DNA from: Deltaproteobacteria bacterium
GTDB taxonomy: Bacteria; Desulfobacterota; GWC2-55-46
DNA: 7,074 nucleotides
Assembly: GCA_016182705.1 (NCBI GenBank)
Contig: JACPGA010000195.1
Location: 1 to 7,074, forward strand
Direction of reading: 5' to 3'
Shown in pieces: positions 1-7,074 of this stretch. A program made the position numbers and the translations under genes. The notes beneath the pieces are model-generated. The model made no database searches, had not been told where the DNA came from, and saw nothing but the letters and a program-made list of their open reading frames with translations. Each line of letters begins with the position of its first letter. The first letter of the stretch is position 1.

Positions 1-1175
<1,175 letters not shown>

Positions 1176-1979
1176 TCAGACCTCGCGCCCGAGCGGCTCT
1201 TTAATGCGCTCTATGGCAGTTGCCTTTCCGCTGGCCGTGTCTATGGTGACAAACACTCCCTGTAGCTCAACGCCTTTTGATGCGACATCGAACCTCACGG
1301 GCAGGTGCGTAAGGAACCTTTCAAGAATAATTTCCTTCTTCATTCCTATCACCGAATCGGCCGGCCCGGTCATGCCCGCGTCGGTAATAAAGGCGGTCCC
1401 GTTGGTCAAGACCCTTTCATCAGCGGTCTGCACATGCGTGTGCGTGCCGATGACTACGCTGGCAAGCCCGTCGAAATGCCAGCCCAGGGCCATCTTCTCG
1501 GAAGTGGTCTCGGCGTGAAAGTCCACTATGACGATGGGCGTGACCTCCCTGACTTTGCTGACGAGCTCCATCCCGACGATGAACGGGCTGTCGAGACAGT
1601 CCATGAAAATACGGCCTATGAGGTTCACTACGCCTACCTTGACGCCGGAGGGACACTCGTATATCCCATAGCCCGCCCCTGGCGAGCCCTGAGGGTAGTT
1701 AGCTGGCCTCAGCAGCCTTTTTTCAGTGCCGAGGTACTCGTAGACTTCCTTCTTGTCCCAGATATGGTTTCCGGAGGTTATTACATCTACCTGCAATTTC
1801 TTGAGCTCTTCGGCTATCTCAGGAGTGATTCCGAAGCCGCCAGCGGCGTTCTCGCCGTTGGCGATTACAATATCAGGGCTGTAACGGCCGACAAGCCGGG
1901 GAAGCAGCTCTCTTACCGCTATCCTCCCCGGCTTGCCGACGATATCACCTATGAATAATACCTTTGTCTGGTCCTGCAT
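1176..1979 (-). CDS. ymdB: YmdB-type metallophosphoesterase (TIGR00282 family)
   Basis: A cytoplasmic binuclear-metal phosphodiesterase of 267 residues, the usual family length. The Bacillus subtilis homologue hydrolyses 2',3'-cyclic nucleotides and cAMP and influences biofilm and motility decisions. The metal ligands are all visible: D12 (FIGDIVG), E43 and N44 (NGENAAGG), N71 and H72 (SGNHIWD), H155 (DFHAETTSEK), H180 and H182 (GTHTHVQ). They line up with the known B. subtilis set at a constant small offset. I chose the ATG at 1977-1979 because AAGG sits 9 bases upstream; an in-frame GTG at 2010-2012 has no ribosome binding site and would add 11 non-conserved residues. It follows rny, an adjacency also seen in Bacillus, which suggests a link to RNA turnover. 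It probably has its own promoter (2111-2139). Confidence 0.93.
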   Translation of the reverse strand: MQDQTKVLFIGDIVGKPGRIAVRELLPRLVGRYSPDIVIANGENAAGGFGITPEIAEELKKLQVDVITSGNHIWDKKEVYEYLGTEKRLLRPANYPQGSPGAGYGIYECPSGVKVGVVNLIGRIFMDCLDSPFIVGMELVSKVREVTPIVIVDFHAETTSEKMALGWHFDGLASVVIGTHTHVQTADERVLTNGTAFITDAGMTGPADSVIGMKKEIILERFLTHLPVRFDVASKGVELQGVFVTIDTASGKATAIERIKEPLGREV

Positions 1980-2070
1980 CTCACCGTGCCTTACACCGCT
2001 GCCGCTGTTCACTGGCGCGCGGTCATGATTTCAAATTTCGTGTCCGTGACCGTGTTTCGGCCACGATACC

Positions 2071-2107
2071 TAAAACAAGCCTGCCCGGACCTTCTGGCCC
2101 GGGCAGG
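2071..2107 (-). terminator. GC-rich hairpin after rny, probable intrinsic terminator
   Basis: A 9-base perfect stem, CCTGCCCGG at 2080-2088 and CCGGGCAGG at 2099-2107, encloses a 10-base loop that can pair further (CC/GG). On the minus strand it is followed by CTTGTTTTA, a moderate U-rich tract broken by a G. It lies 36 bases past the rny stop codon. It also overlaps the predicted start site of the ymdB promoter, so it could instead act as a 5' stem-loop on the ymdB message. Confidence 0.65.
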
Positions 2108-2110
2108 ACA

Positions 2111-2139
2111 ATTCTACACCAAAGTACAAAACGAATCAA
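2111..2139 (-). promoter_or_regulatory. Probable sigma70 promoter for ymdB
   Basis: Just after the rny stop codon the minus strand has TTGATT (2134-2139), a 17-base spacer, and TAGAAT (2111-2116). The -35 box matches 4 of 6 and the -10 box 5 of 6 consensus bases at the optimal spacing. Transcription would begin near 2104, inside the GC-rich hairpin, leaving a leader of about 125 bases before the ymdB ATG. Confidence 0.5.
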
Positions 2140-2142
2140 AAA

Positions 2143-3711
2143 CTACTTGGCGTAATCTATCGATCTGGACTCCCTTATGACCGTGACCTTTATCTGGCCC
2201 GGATAAGTGAGCTCTTTTTCTATCTGCCTGGCGATGTCCTTTGAGAGCACCACGGCACCTTCGTCGTTCACGGCCTGTGTCTCGACTATGACCCTCACCT
2301 CGCGCCCGGCCTGCAGGGCGTACGCCTTCTCGACTCCGCCGAAGCTCTTGGCTATCTTCTCCAGGTCCTCGAGTCTCTTTATGTAGTTCTCGAGCATCTC
2401 TTTCCTGGCGCCCGGCCTGGCCGCGGAAAGCGTGTCAGCCGCCTGCACGAGAATGCCCAGGATCGAATCCGGGGTGTCATCGTGGTGCTGGCCTATTGCG
2501 GAAACTATCTTTGGCGCTTCTCCGTACTTCCTGGCAAGGTCCGCGCCTATGGCCGCGTGCGGCCCTTCTATCTCGTGGTCAACGGCCTTTCCGATGTCAT
2601 GCAGCAGGCCTGCCCTTCTCGCTATCTTTGCCGGTATCCCGAGCTCGGAAGCCATTACGCCGCAGATAAAGGCCACTTCCATCGAATGGGAGTAGACGTT
2701 CTGCGCGTAGCTCGTCCTGAACTTGAGCCTTCCGATGAGCTTTTGCACTTCCTTGTGTATGCCGTGCAGGCCCGTGTCGAATATCGCCCGCTCGCCGGCT
2801 TCCATTATGGCCTGGTTCACTTCGGCTTCGACCTTGGTGACTATTTCCTCGATCCTCGAAGGATGTATCCTTCCGTCGGTTATGAGCCTCTCCAGGGACT
2901 GCTTGGCGATCTCTCTTCTTACGGGGTTGTGGCCCGAAAGGATTACCGCCTCAGGCGTGTCGTCTATTATTACGTCTATGCCGGTCGCGGCTTCGATGGC
3001 GCGTATGTTGCGCCCTTCCCTGCCTATGATCCTGCCCTTCATCTCATCGTTAGGGAGGTTTACTACCGACACCGTCCTTTCAGCGACGTACTCGCCGGAG
3101 TACCTCTGTATGGCAAGGGCGATTATCTCCTTTGCCTTCTTGTCAGCGTCGGCCTTGGTCTCTTCTTCTATCCTCTTCAGGAGCTTGCCGGCTTCCAGCT
3201 TGGCCTCGTTCTCCATGTTCTCGAGGAGCATTCTTTTGGCCTCCTCGCCGGATATGCCCGCGAGGTTTTCAAGCGTTGCTTTCTGCTGGGCTATGGTGCC
3301 GTTCAACTCGACTTCCATGTCCTGCAGCTTTTTTTCCTGTAAGGTGACTCCCTTTTCCCTCTTCTGGAACTCGGTCTCTTTCCTGTCTATGGCCTCAACC
3401 TTCTTATCGAGGTTCTCTTCTTTCTGCTGAACCCTCTTTTCAATGGCCTGGAGCTCTTTCCTGCGTTCCCTTGTTTCCTGCTCGAATTCGGTCTTGCCCT
3501 TGAATATCAGGTCCTTGGCCTCAAGCTCCGCGGCCTTTCTTATATTCTCAGCCTCTTTTTTGGATTCGGACACTATGGAATCAGCTGTCCTGCGGCCAGC
3601 TTCCTGATTGGCCTCGTCCATCTTCCTCTTTATCACGTACCCTATAGCTACTCCAGCCAGAATCGCAAATACCGCTATGACAGCGACAATTAAAATAGTC
3701 GAAATCCCCAT
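2143..3711 (-). CDS. rny: Ribonuclease Y
   Basis: A membrane-anchored endoribonuclease that begins decay of many mRNAs, at the expected full length of 522 residues. Residues 4-27 form one hydrophobic transmembrane segment followed by basic KRK. Residues 30-200 are a long, highly charged coiled coil rich in E, K and Q. A KH RNA-binding domain follows (about 210-275) with the GxxG loop in [15 protein letters not shown]. The metal-dependent HD domain spans about 335-430, with H342, the paired H371-D372 (GLLHDIGKA), H409-H410-D411 and D426. The C-terminal domain ends in [10 protein letters not shown], a typical family ending. The ATG at 3709-3711 has an AAAGGGG about 10 bases upstream. RNase Y is common in Firmicutes and also found in deltaproteobacteria and several other phyla. 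Upstream is the cyclo-ligase (90-base gap), downstream is ymdB. No disruption is visible. Confidence 0.98.
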   Translation of the reverse strand: MGISTILIVAVIAVFAILAGVAIGYVIKRKMDEANQEAGRRTADSIVSESKKEAENIRKAAELEAKDLIFKGKTEFEQETRERRKELQAIEKRVQQKEENLDKKVEAIDRKETEFQKREKGVTLQEKKLQDMEVELNGTIAQQKATLENLAGISGEEAKRMLLENMENEAKLEAGKLLKRIEEETKADADKKAKEIIALAIQRYSGEYVAERTVSVVNLPNDEMKGRIIGREGRNIRAIEAATGIDVIIDDTPEAVILSGHNPVRREIAKQSLERLITDGRIHPSRIEEIVTKVEAEVNQAIMEAGERAIFDTGLHGIHKEVQKLIGRLKFRTSYAQNVYSHSMEVAFICGVMASELGIPAKIARRAGLLHDIGKAVDHEIEGPHAAIGADLARKYGEAPKIVSAIGQHHDDTPDSILGILVQAADTLSAARPGARKEMLENYIKRLEDLEKIAKSFGGVEKAYALQAGREVRVIVETQAVNDEGAVVLSKDIARQIEKELTYPGQIKVTVIRESRSIDYAK

Positions 3712-3801
3712 TGCCAGAACACCCCTTTCCGCCTTTATTTGATAGAGCCGGCTCGCTTGCGTCCGTAGTGGCTAAATCGCCTGGACTGCGTGCCGCCTCT
3801 T

Positions 3802-4401
3802 CTACTGCCCGGTCTTATAGCCTGTTTCTATGACCCGTTCTTCGGTTACTATGGCCGAAAGGGTCACATCGTGAGGCTCGACCGGAATTTCCTCTTTTTT
3901 CAGGACCTGGAACTCATACGCCAACGCAACCAGCTGGCCCCCTGCCCCCTTGAGGGCCATGTCGTAGTAACCCTTGCCAAAGCCCAACCGTGCGCCCCGC
4001 TCGTCAAACGCCACGCCCGGGACTACGATCAGGTCGAACCCTTCCGGGCCGACAAGTTCGGCGCCAATGCCCGGCTCAGGTATTTCGTACGCGCCGGGGG
4101 CAAGCTCTTCGAGTCCGTGGACCCTGAAGAACCCGAGCATCCTCTTCGCGCCGGAGGCGACCACCCTGGGGTAGAAGACCTCCTTGCCGAGTCCTCTGGC
4201 CTTTTCGAATATCTCGTCCGTCAGGACCTCATTCTGGAAACTGCAGTAAAGGCAGACCCTGCTGGCGTCCCTGAAAAGGGAGGTGCCGAGGAGCCTTTGC
4301 TGCGCCCTGAGGCTCAGTTCGTAGACGGTCTCGAAAACCATGGACCTGCGCTTCTCGAGGAGCTTTTTTCTAATGAGCTCCTTTTTCGCAGACCTGTTCA
4401 T
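3802..4401 (-). CDS. ygfA: 5-formyltetrahydrofolate cyclo-ligase
   Basis: A cytoplasmic folate enzyme (5,10-methenyltetrahydrofolate synthetase) that converts 5-formyl-THF to 5,10-methenyl-THF using ATP, recycling a storage or inhibitory folate. The 199 residues match the family's 180-200. The N-terminus has the basic KKELIRKKLLEKRRSM stretch typical of the family. The nucleotide/folate signature lies at residues 127-147 and includes VPGVAFDERGARLG and GKGYYD; HDVTLSAIVTE near 177-187 is the conserved C-terminal motif. The ATG at 4399-4401 has only AAGG two bases upstream, an unusually tight ribosome binding site. The start codon overlaps the TGA of a possible 38-codon ORF as ATGA, so translation may be coupled. 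It lies directly downstream of the 6S RNA gene, the same linkage as ssrS-ygfA in E. coli, where both come from one precursor transcript. Confidence 0.95.
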   Translation of the reverse strand: MNRSAKKELIRKKLLEKRRSMVFETVYELSLRAQQRLLGTSLFRDASRVCLYCSFQNEVLTDEIFEKARGLGKEVFYPRVVASGAKRMLGFFRVHGLEELAPGAYEIPEPGIGAELVGPEGFDLIVVPGVAFDERGARLGFGKGYYDMALKGAGGQLVALAYEFQVLKKEEIPVEPHDVTLSAIVTEERVIETGYKTGQ

Positions 4402-4514
4402 CGCCTTTTTTGGAAGGATTTTTCGAAGAGGGTTGAAGACAGGAATTGGCAGCGCTGAACCTTGTATCTGAATCGGTCTTGCCTTTTTATTCCCAGGACC
4501 CGAGTTGCGTTCAT
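4398..4514 (-). CDS. Possible 38-codon small ORF between 6S RNA and cyclo-ligase
   Basis: An open frame of 38 codons begins with ATG at 4512-4514, at the 3' edge of the 6S RNA, and ends with a TGA (4398-4400) that overlaps the cyclo-ligase ATG as ATGA. The predicted peptide begins MNATRVLGIKRQ and ends SFQKRR. It is strongly basic, contains one cysteine and has no membrane segment or recognised motif. The run of five G before the ATG is too close to be a normal ribosome binding site. An open frame of this length arises readily by chance, so only the precise stop/start overlap argues for it. It would act, if real, as a translational lead-in for the cyclo-ligase, whose own ribosome binding site is poor. 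I do not recognise it. Confidence 0.2.
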   Translation of the reverse strand: MNATRVLGIKRQDRFRYKVQRCQFLSSTLFEKSFQKRR

Positions 4515-4515
4515 A

Positions 4516-4683
4516 CCCCCGCTCGGCCGTGTCGATGATATTTGAACCTGTCTGAGACAGGTGGGCGCCTTGGTAACAGCTTCCGGATTCCCGACTAGGG
4601 GACGTGCCTTCCGCAGTCAGAGGAGGCTCCCTGACAAATAATGTTGGTTCTAAATAACCGATCGATCACTAACCCCGCAGGGG
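4516..4683 (-). ncRNA. ssrS: 6S RNA
   Basis: 6S RNA mimics an open promoter and sequesters the sigma70 RNA polymerase holoenzyme in stationary phase. Position is diagnostic: between zapA and the cyclo-ligase, same strand. The ends form a closing helix, CCCCTGC (4677-4683) with GCGGGGG (4516-4522), continued inward by GTG/CAC and TCG/CGA pairs. The 3' side of the central bubble holds a perfect hairpin, CCTGTC-TCA-GACAGG (4547-4561, minus-strand reading), followed by TTCAAA and then CGACACGGC, as in other bacterial 6S RNAs. The 5' side has a GGTT/AACC mini-hairpin, and GGGAGCCTCC starts the apical arm. The core is 168 bases; true ends may lie up to about 10 bases outside. No convincing separate promoter is visible, so it may be processed from the zapA transcript. 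Confidence 0.85.
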
Positions 4684-4733
4684 AATTTGCCTTAGGCTAA
4701 CCTTAAAAACCGGTCTGATTTTTTAAGGCAGCC

Positions 4734-5003
4734 TTAAACCAATCTCCTGTCTATCTTCAAGGAAAGCTCTTCAGATTTCCTTCCAAGCTTTTCGAGTATC
4801 TCCTTGGTTTTTATGACCTCGCCCGTTATATTCAGGGCGGCTAAAAGAGCCAGGTCCAGAGAAGATACCGCTTTTGTATTCTCCCTTACCTCCTCTATCT
4901 TAGTGTTTAGGTAGTCTTCAATAGCGCGTATGTACTCTTCGTTTTCATCGCTCCTTATAAGGAGCTTGTGGCCGAAGATCTTGAGTTCCGCAACCTTCTT
5001 CAC
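4734..5003 (-). CDS. zapA: Cell division protein ZapA
   Basis: A small cytoplasmic FtsZ-associated protein that bundles FtsZ filaments at the division site. With the chosen start it has 89 residues: an N-terminal beta-rich head (VAELKIFGHKLLIRSDENEE) followed by a long helix that would form the dimer and tetramer coiled coil (EEYIRAIEDYLNTKIEEVRE, then LDLALLAALNITGEVIKTKE), the ZapA layout. I chose GTG at 5001-5003 because TGAGG lies 5 bases upstream. A GTG at 5016-5018 would add five residues and overlap the previous gene by 8 bases, but has no properly spaced ribosome binding site. With the chosen start the stop codon of the ZapB-like gene is 7 bases upstream, so translation is likely coupled. 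It is followed by 6S RNA, as in many proteobacteria. Confidence 0.9.
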   Translation of the reverse strand: MKKVAELKIFGHKLLIRSDENEEYIRAIEDYLNTKIEEVRENTKAVSSLDLALLAALNITGEVIKTKEILEKLGRKSEELSLKIDRRLV

Positions 5004-5010
5004 GTGGGCC

Positions 5011-5241
5011 TCACGCACCCTGCATAAGCGTTTCGAGCTTCGCGAGGAGGCCGTCGACGCGTTCCCTTACCTGGTCCCTTTCCTTCTCAAGCCTTGCGAC
5101 CTTGTCCCTGAGCGCGGCCACTTCATTGTCTTTAGCACCCTGGGATGCCAGAATTTCACGGTTTTCGGCGGAAAGCGCCTCGTAGGCCGCCAAAAGGCGG
5201 CCCAAGCCCTCTTCCAGCCTCTCGAATTTCTCTAAAGCCAT
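5011..5241 (-). CDS. ZapB-like coiled-coil cell division protein
   Basis: A 76-residue, almost entirely helical protein with heptad-spaced leucines (MALEKFERLEEGLGRLLAAY, later AALRDKVARLEKERD and VDGLLAKLETLM). It has no signal peptide and no transmembrane segment. Size, charge pattern and position directly before zapA fit ZapB, which links ZapA to the nucleoid-side division machinery, but coiled coils look alike and the family assignment rests largely on context. I chose the ATG at 5239-5241 because GGAGG lies 8 bases upstream. The longer start at 5260-5262 has no ribosome binding site and coincides with the predicted transcription start. It is the first gene after promoter 5267-5295. Its stop codon overlaps or nearly touches the zapA start. 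Confidence 0.78.
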   Translation of the reverse strand: MALEKFERLEEGLGRLLAAYEALSAENREILASQGAKDNEVAALRDKVARLEKERDQVRERVDGLLAKLETLMQGA

Positions 5242-5266
5242 TGATTTTGCCTCCGAGTCCATTTAT

Positions 5267-5295
5267 ATATTACTTTTTTCAATGTGGTAAGTCAA
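5267..5295 (-). promoter_or_regulatory. Sigma70 promoter of the zapB-zapA-6S unit
   Basis: TTGACT (5290-5295) and TAATAT (5267-5272) are separated by exactly 17 bases on the minus strand, in an AT-rich stretch between the glutamate synthase terminator and the ZapB-like gene. The -35 box matches 5 of 6 and the -10 box 4 of 6 consensus bases. Transcription would begin near 5260, giving a leader of about 20 bases with GGAGG before the ATG at 5241. Confidence 0.7.
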
Positions 5296-5341
5296 GCGTT
5301 AATAGCCTTCACATTCTGTGGTTATTCCCTTGTAAAACGGC

Positions 5342-5373
5342 AAAAAAAAGCCCTGGCAGGAGCCAGGGCTTTT
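5342..5373 (-). terminator. Intrinsic terminator of the glutamate synthase genes
   Basis: A 12-base perfect stem (AAAAGCCCTGGC at 5346-5357, GCCAGGGCTTTT at 5362-5373) with a 4-base loop. On the minus strand it is followed by an unbroken run of eight T (5342-5349, partly within the stem). It lies about 50 bases after the GXGXG gene and 47 bases before the -35 box of the next promoter, cleanly separating two transcription units. Confidence 0.92.
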
Positions 5374-5420
5374 GAGCTTTCTTAGGCAGAAAACGCCAGT
5401 TCAGGAGATTGAGCGACCAG

Positions 5421-6152
5421 TCAGTAGGCGTAAAGGTTGCCGTACGGCCTCGAAGATACCGGAATAAGCTTTTTAAAGCCCTTTGCCATGATATCCTCGA
5501 GCTTCAAGCCGAAGTCCTTGCAATAGTCGGTAAGGGCGTCTTTCAACACCTTCTGGTCGTCATCGTCCAGGTCGAGGATGCCTACTTCGGCCCCGCAGAG
5601 CTTCTTGTCAACCTCTCCCCTGATGAATATCGTGCCACCGTGCATTCCCGTGCCAAGATAATCGCCGACCAGCGGGCCGGTAGTGTCAAGGCCCAGAAGG
5701 ACCAATACCCCTCCGGCCATGTACTCGCCGAAAAAGTCCCCGGCAGAGCCGCCAACGACGATAGTCGGGGTCTGCTTCTTGTTGCCCTTCATGTGAATGC
5801 CGACTCTGTAGCCGACGTCTCCCCTTATGTGGAGCTTGCCGCCCCTCATGCCGTAGCCGAGCACGTCTCCGGCATTGCCTTCGACTATGACCTTGCCGCT
5901 GTTCATGGTGTTGCTTATGTTGTCCTGGGCGTTCGACTTTATCCGCAGAGTCGGGCCGTCCATGAAGGCCGCCAGGTCGTTTCCGGGCACGCCTTCAATG
6001 ATTATGGTCGAGCTGCCCCTGAGGCCGTCGCCGATATAGTACTGGCCGTTGACGTTCTTGAGGACTATTTCCTTCTCGCCCTTTTCGACCGCTTCGCGGA
6101 CCTGCTGGTTGAGTTCCTTAAAATATTTGCCTGACGCGTTAATCTCTACCAT
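5421..6152 (-). CDS. Glutamate synthase GXGXG (alpha-subunit C-terminal) domain protein
   Basis: A stand-alone 243-residue version of the right-handed beta-helix domain that forms the C-terminal part of the large glutamate synthase subunit. It has a structural role, holding the amidotransferase and FMN domains around the ammonia tunnel. Repeated G-x-G turns are clear: GYGMRGGKLHIRGDVGYRVG at residues 99-118, GEYMAGGVLVLLG at 142-154 and GTGMHGGTIFIRG at 167-179. A C-terminal extension with an acidic LDLDDDD run and SSRPYGNLYAY end follows the helix. The ATG at 6150-6152 has AGGA 5 bases upstream. The gene starts 33 bases after the FMN-domain gene stops and belongs to the same transcript. Separate coding of this domain is known for archaeal-type glutamate synthases; formylmethanofuran dehydrogenase subunit C shares the fold but the neighbour makes that unlikely. 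Confidence 0.9.
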   Translation of the reverse strand: MVEINASGKYFKELNQQVREAVEKGEKEIVLKNVNGQYYIGDGLRGSSTIIIEGVPGNDLAAFMDGPTLRIKSNAQDNISNTMNSGKVIVEGNAGDVLGYGMRGGKLHIRGDVGYRVGIHMKGNKKQTPTIVVGGSAGDFFGEYMAGGVLVLLGLDTTGPLVGDYLGTGMHGGTIFIRGEVDKKLCGAEVGILDLDDDDQKVLKDALTDYCKDFGLKLEDIMAKGFKKLIPVSSRPYGNLYAY

Positions 6153-6185
6153 TTTGTTCCTACCTGTATTTAGTAGTCCGTAAAA

Positions 6186-7074
6186 TTACCGTCCGGCCGG
6201 TTTTACGCCCAGTATATCCAGCGTGAACGAATCCAGCCCCACTCCGCGGAGCCTCTCCCTGTTGCCACGCAGGCTCTCGATGGAGTTGATGCCCAACGCG
6301 CCCAATATCTCTTTCAATTCATGCGACCACGCGCGGATGAGGTTCGTGAGCCTTTCCGCGTAGACTTCCGGGTCGAGCCTCGCGGTAAGCTCTGGCCTCT
6401 GGGTGGTGATGCCCCACGAGCAGTTGCCTGTATAGCACTTGCCGCAGGTGGTGCAGCCCATCGTGATGAGGGCCGCGGTGCCGATGCCGACCGCGTCCGC
6501 GCCGAGGGCTATGGCCTTGGCAACATCAGCGCTGGAGCGGATTCCTCCGGCGGCGATGATAGACGCCTCGTTCCTTATGCCTTCCTGACGGAGCCTGTCG
6601 TCCACTGCCGCGAGGGCGTGCTCGATGGGTATGCCAAGATGGTCGCGGATTATGGACGGGGCCGCGCCTGTGCCGCCCCTGAAACCGTCAATGTAGACTA
6701 TGTCGGCCCCTGCCCTCACGACACCTGAAGCTATCGCGGCGACGTTATGGACAGCGGCTATCTTCACGGAAACTGGCTTATAGTTGGTCGTCTCCTTGAT
6801 GGCGTATATGAGCTGCCTCAAGTCTTCGATCGAGTATATGTCGTGCTGGGGCGCGGGGGATATGGCATCCGTGCCGACCGGTATCATCCTGGTCCTGGCG
6901 ACTTCAAGGGGTATTTTTTCACCCGGGAGATGGCCGCCTATGCCGGGCTTCGCGCCCTGGCCTATCTTGATCTCGACCGCTACTCCGGCGTTGAGGTACT
7001 CGGGGTTTACGCCGAACCTGCCGGAAGCGACCTGTACTATTATGTTGCTCCTGTACGGGAAGAGTTCCTCATGG
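6186..7074 (-). CDS. gltB: Glutamate synthase large-subunit FMN/Fe-S domain protein, C-terminal part (off right edge)
   Basis: The synthase domain of glutamate synthase, which reductively transfers ammonia from glutamine to 2-oxoglutarate to make two glutamates. The frame enters at 7073 and gives 295 residues. It shows QVASGRFGV (substrate/FMN region), EIKIGQGAKPGIGGHLPG, SPAPQHDIYSIEDL, VKIAAVHNVAAIASG, IDGFRGGTGAAP (flavin-phosphate region) and AAGGIRSSADVAKAIALGAD. The cluster-binding cysteines form C-x2-C-x2-C-x4-C (6420-6455; GCTTCGKCYTGNCSWG), one more than the three that hold the 3Fe-4S cluster of classic GltB, as in archaeal-type enzymes. The protein ends soon after, at TLDILGVKPAGR, and the GXGXG domain is a separate gene 33 bases on. 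An ATG at 6885-6887 is internal, not the start; the true start and any ferredoxin or amidotransferase partners lie beyond the right edge. Confidence 0.92.
   Translation of the reverse strand, partial: HEELFPYRSNIIVQVASGRFGVNPEYLNAGVAVEIKIGQGAKPGIGGHLPGEKIPLEVARTRMIPVGTDAISPAPQHDIYSIEDLRQLIYAIKETTNYKPVSVKIAAVHNVAAIASGVVRAGADIVYIDGFRGGTGAAPSIIRDHLGIPIEHALAAVDDRLRQEGIRNEASIIAAGGIRSSADVAKAIALGADAVGIGTAALITMGCTTCGKCYTGNCSWGITTQRPELTARLDPEVYAERLTNLIRAWSHELKEILGALGINSIESLRGNRERLRGVGLDSFTLDILGVKPAGR

Noticed and set aside
1305..1958. Plus-strand open frame opposite ymdB
   Set aside because: Entirely within a gene with all metal-binding motifs on the other strand; no family resemblance.
2482..3342. 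Plus-strand open frame (286 codons) opposite rny
   Set aside because: Antisense to the well-conserved RNase Y; its composition (runs of tyrosine, leucine and valine) reflects the opposite strand's codons.
3712..3801. Gap between cyclo-ligase and rny, with a 10-base palindrome GAGCCGGCTC at 3745-3754
   Set aside because: The palindrome has no loop or T tract and is isolated; no promoter-like pair of boxes was seen, so rny is probably read from upstream.
3790..4458. Plus-strand open frame opposite the cyclo-ligase
   Set aside because: Antisense shadow of a conserved enzyme; no supporting start signal.
4694..4722. Possible 6S RNA promoter upstream of its 5' end
   Set aside because: The best -10-like box (TAGCCT) matches only 3 of 6 bases and no -35 box lies at a suitable distance.
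4722..4738. Small inverted repeat TTTAAGG-CTG-CCTTAAA on the zapA stop codon, considered as a terminator
   Set aside because: On the minus strand it is followed by A residues, not T, and the stem is weak; it could be a processing site but nothing shows that.
5409..6134. Long plus-strand open frame (241 codons) opposite the GXGXG gene
   Set aside because: It mirrors a conserved protein on the minus strand, has no ribosome binding site or recognisable motif, and long antisense frames are common in GC-rich genes.

Overview
The window holds a compact bacterial chromosome segment in which every supported gene is on the minus strand, so it reads biologically from right to left. Base composition is moderately GC-rich. 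The order zapB-like / zapA / 6S RNA / 5-formyltetrahydrofolate cyclo-ligase / RNase Y / YmdB-type phosphoesterase / TyrRS matches what I recall from Deltaproteobacteria (Desulfobacterota, for example Geobacter-like genomes). The split, archaeal-type glutamate synthase also fits that group or a neighbouring phylum such as Nitrospirota. This placement is inference from gene order and protein character, not a database match.

Right part (7074-5342): the C-terminal part of a stand-alone glutamate synthase FMN/iron-sulfur domain protein runs in from the right edge. A separate GXGXG-domain protein follows 33 bases later, and a strong intrinsic terminator closes the unit. Together these are parts of an ammonia-assimilating glutamate synthase encoded as separate polypeptides.

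Middle part (5295-3802): a consensus-like sigma70 promoter drives a short coiled-coil ZapB-like gene, then zapA (overlapping or nearly so), then a 6S RNA gene, then 5-formyltetrahydrofolate cyclo-ligase. The zapA-6S RNA-cyclo-ligase linkage is the classic proteobacterial arrangement (zapA-ssrS-ygfA). A possible 38-codon ORF sits between the 6S RNA and the cyclo-ligase.

Left part (3711-1): full-length RNase Y, then a hairpin that could end the rny transcript but overlaps the predicted start of a new promoter for ymdB, then the YmdB-type phosphodiesterase. A 124-base imperfect palindrome directly abuts the ymdB stop codon and looks like a dispersed intergenic repeat. Last comes tyrS, which appears broken: about 13 codons are missing and the frame shifts around position 640, and the gene then runs off the left edge. 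Because tyrS is normally essential, this is either an assembly error or a real pseudogene backed by another TyrRS.

Most of the window is ordinary housekeeping sequence. I see no phage, transposase, CRISPR array, tRNA or novel defence system. The points most worth a second look are the tyrS lesion, the palindromic repeat, the promoter/hairpin overlap before ymdB, and the small ORF after the 6S RNA.
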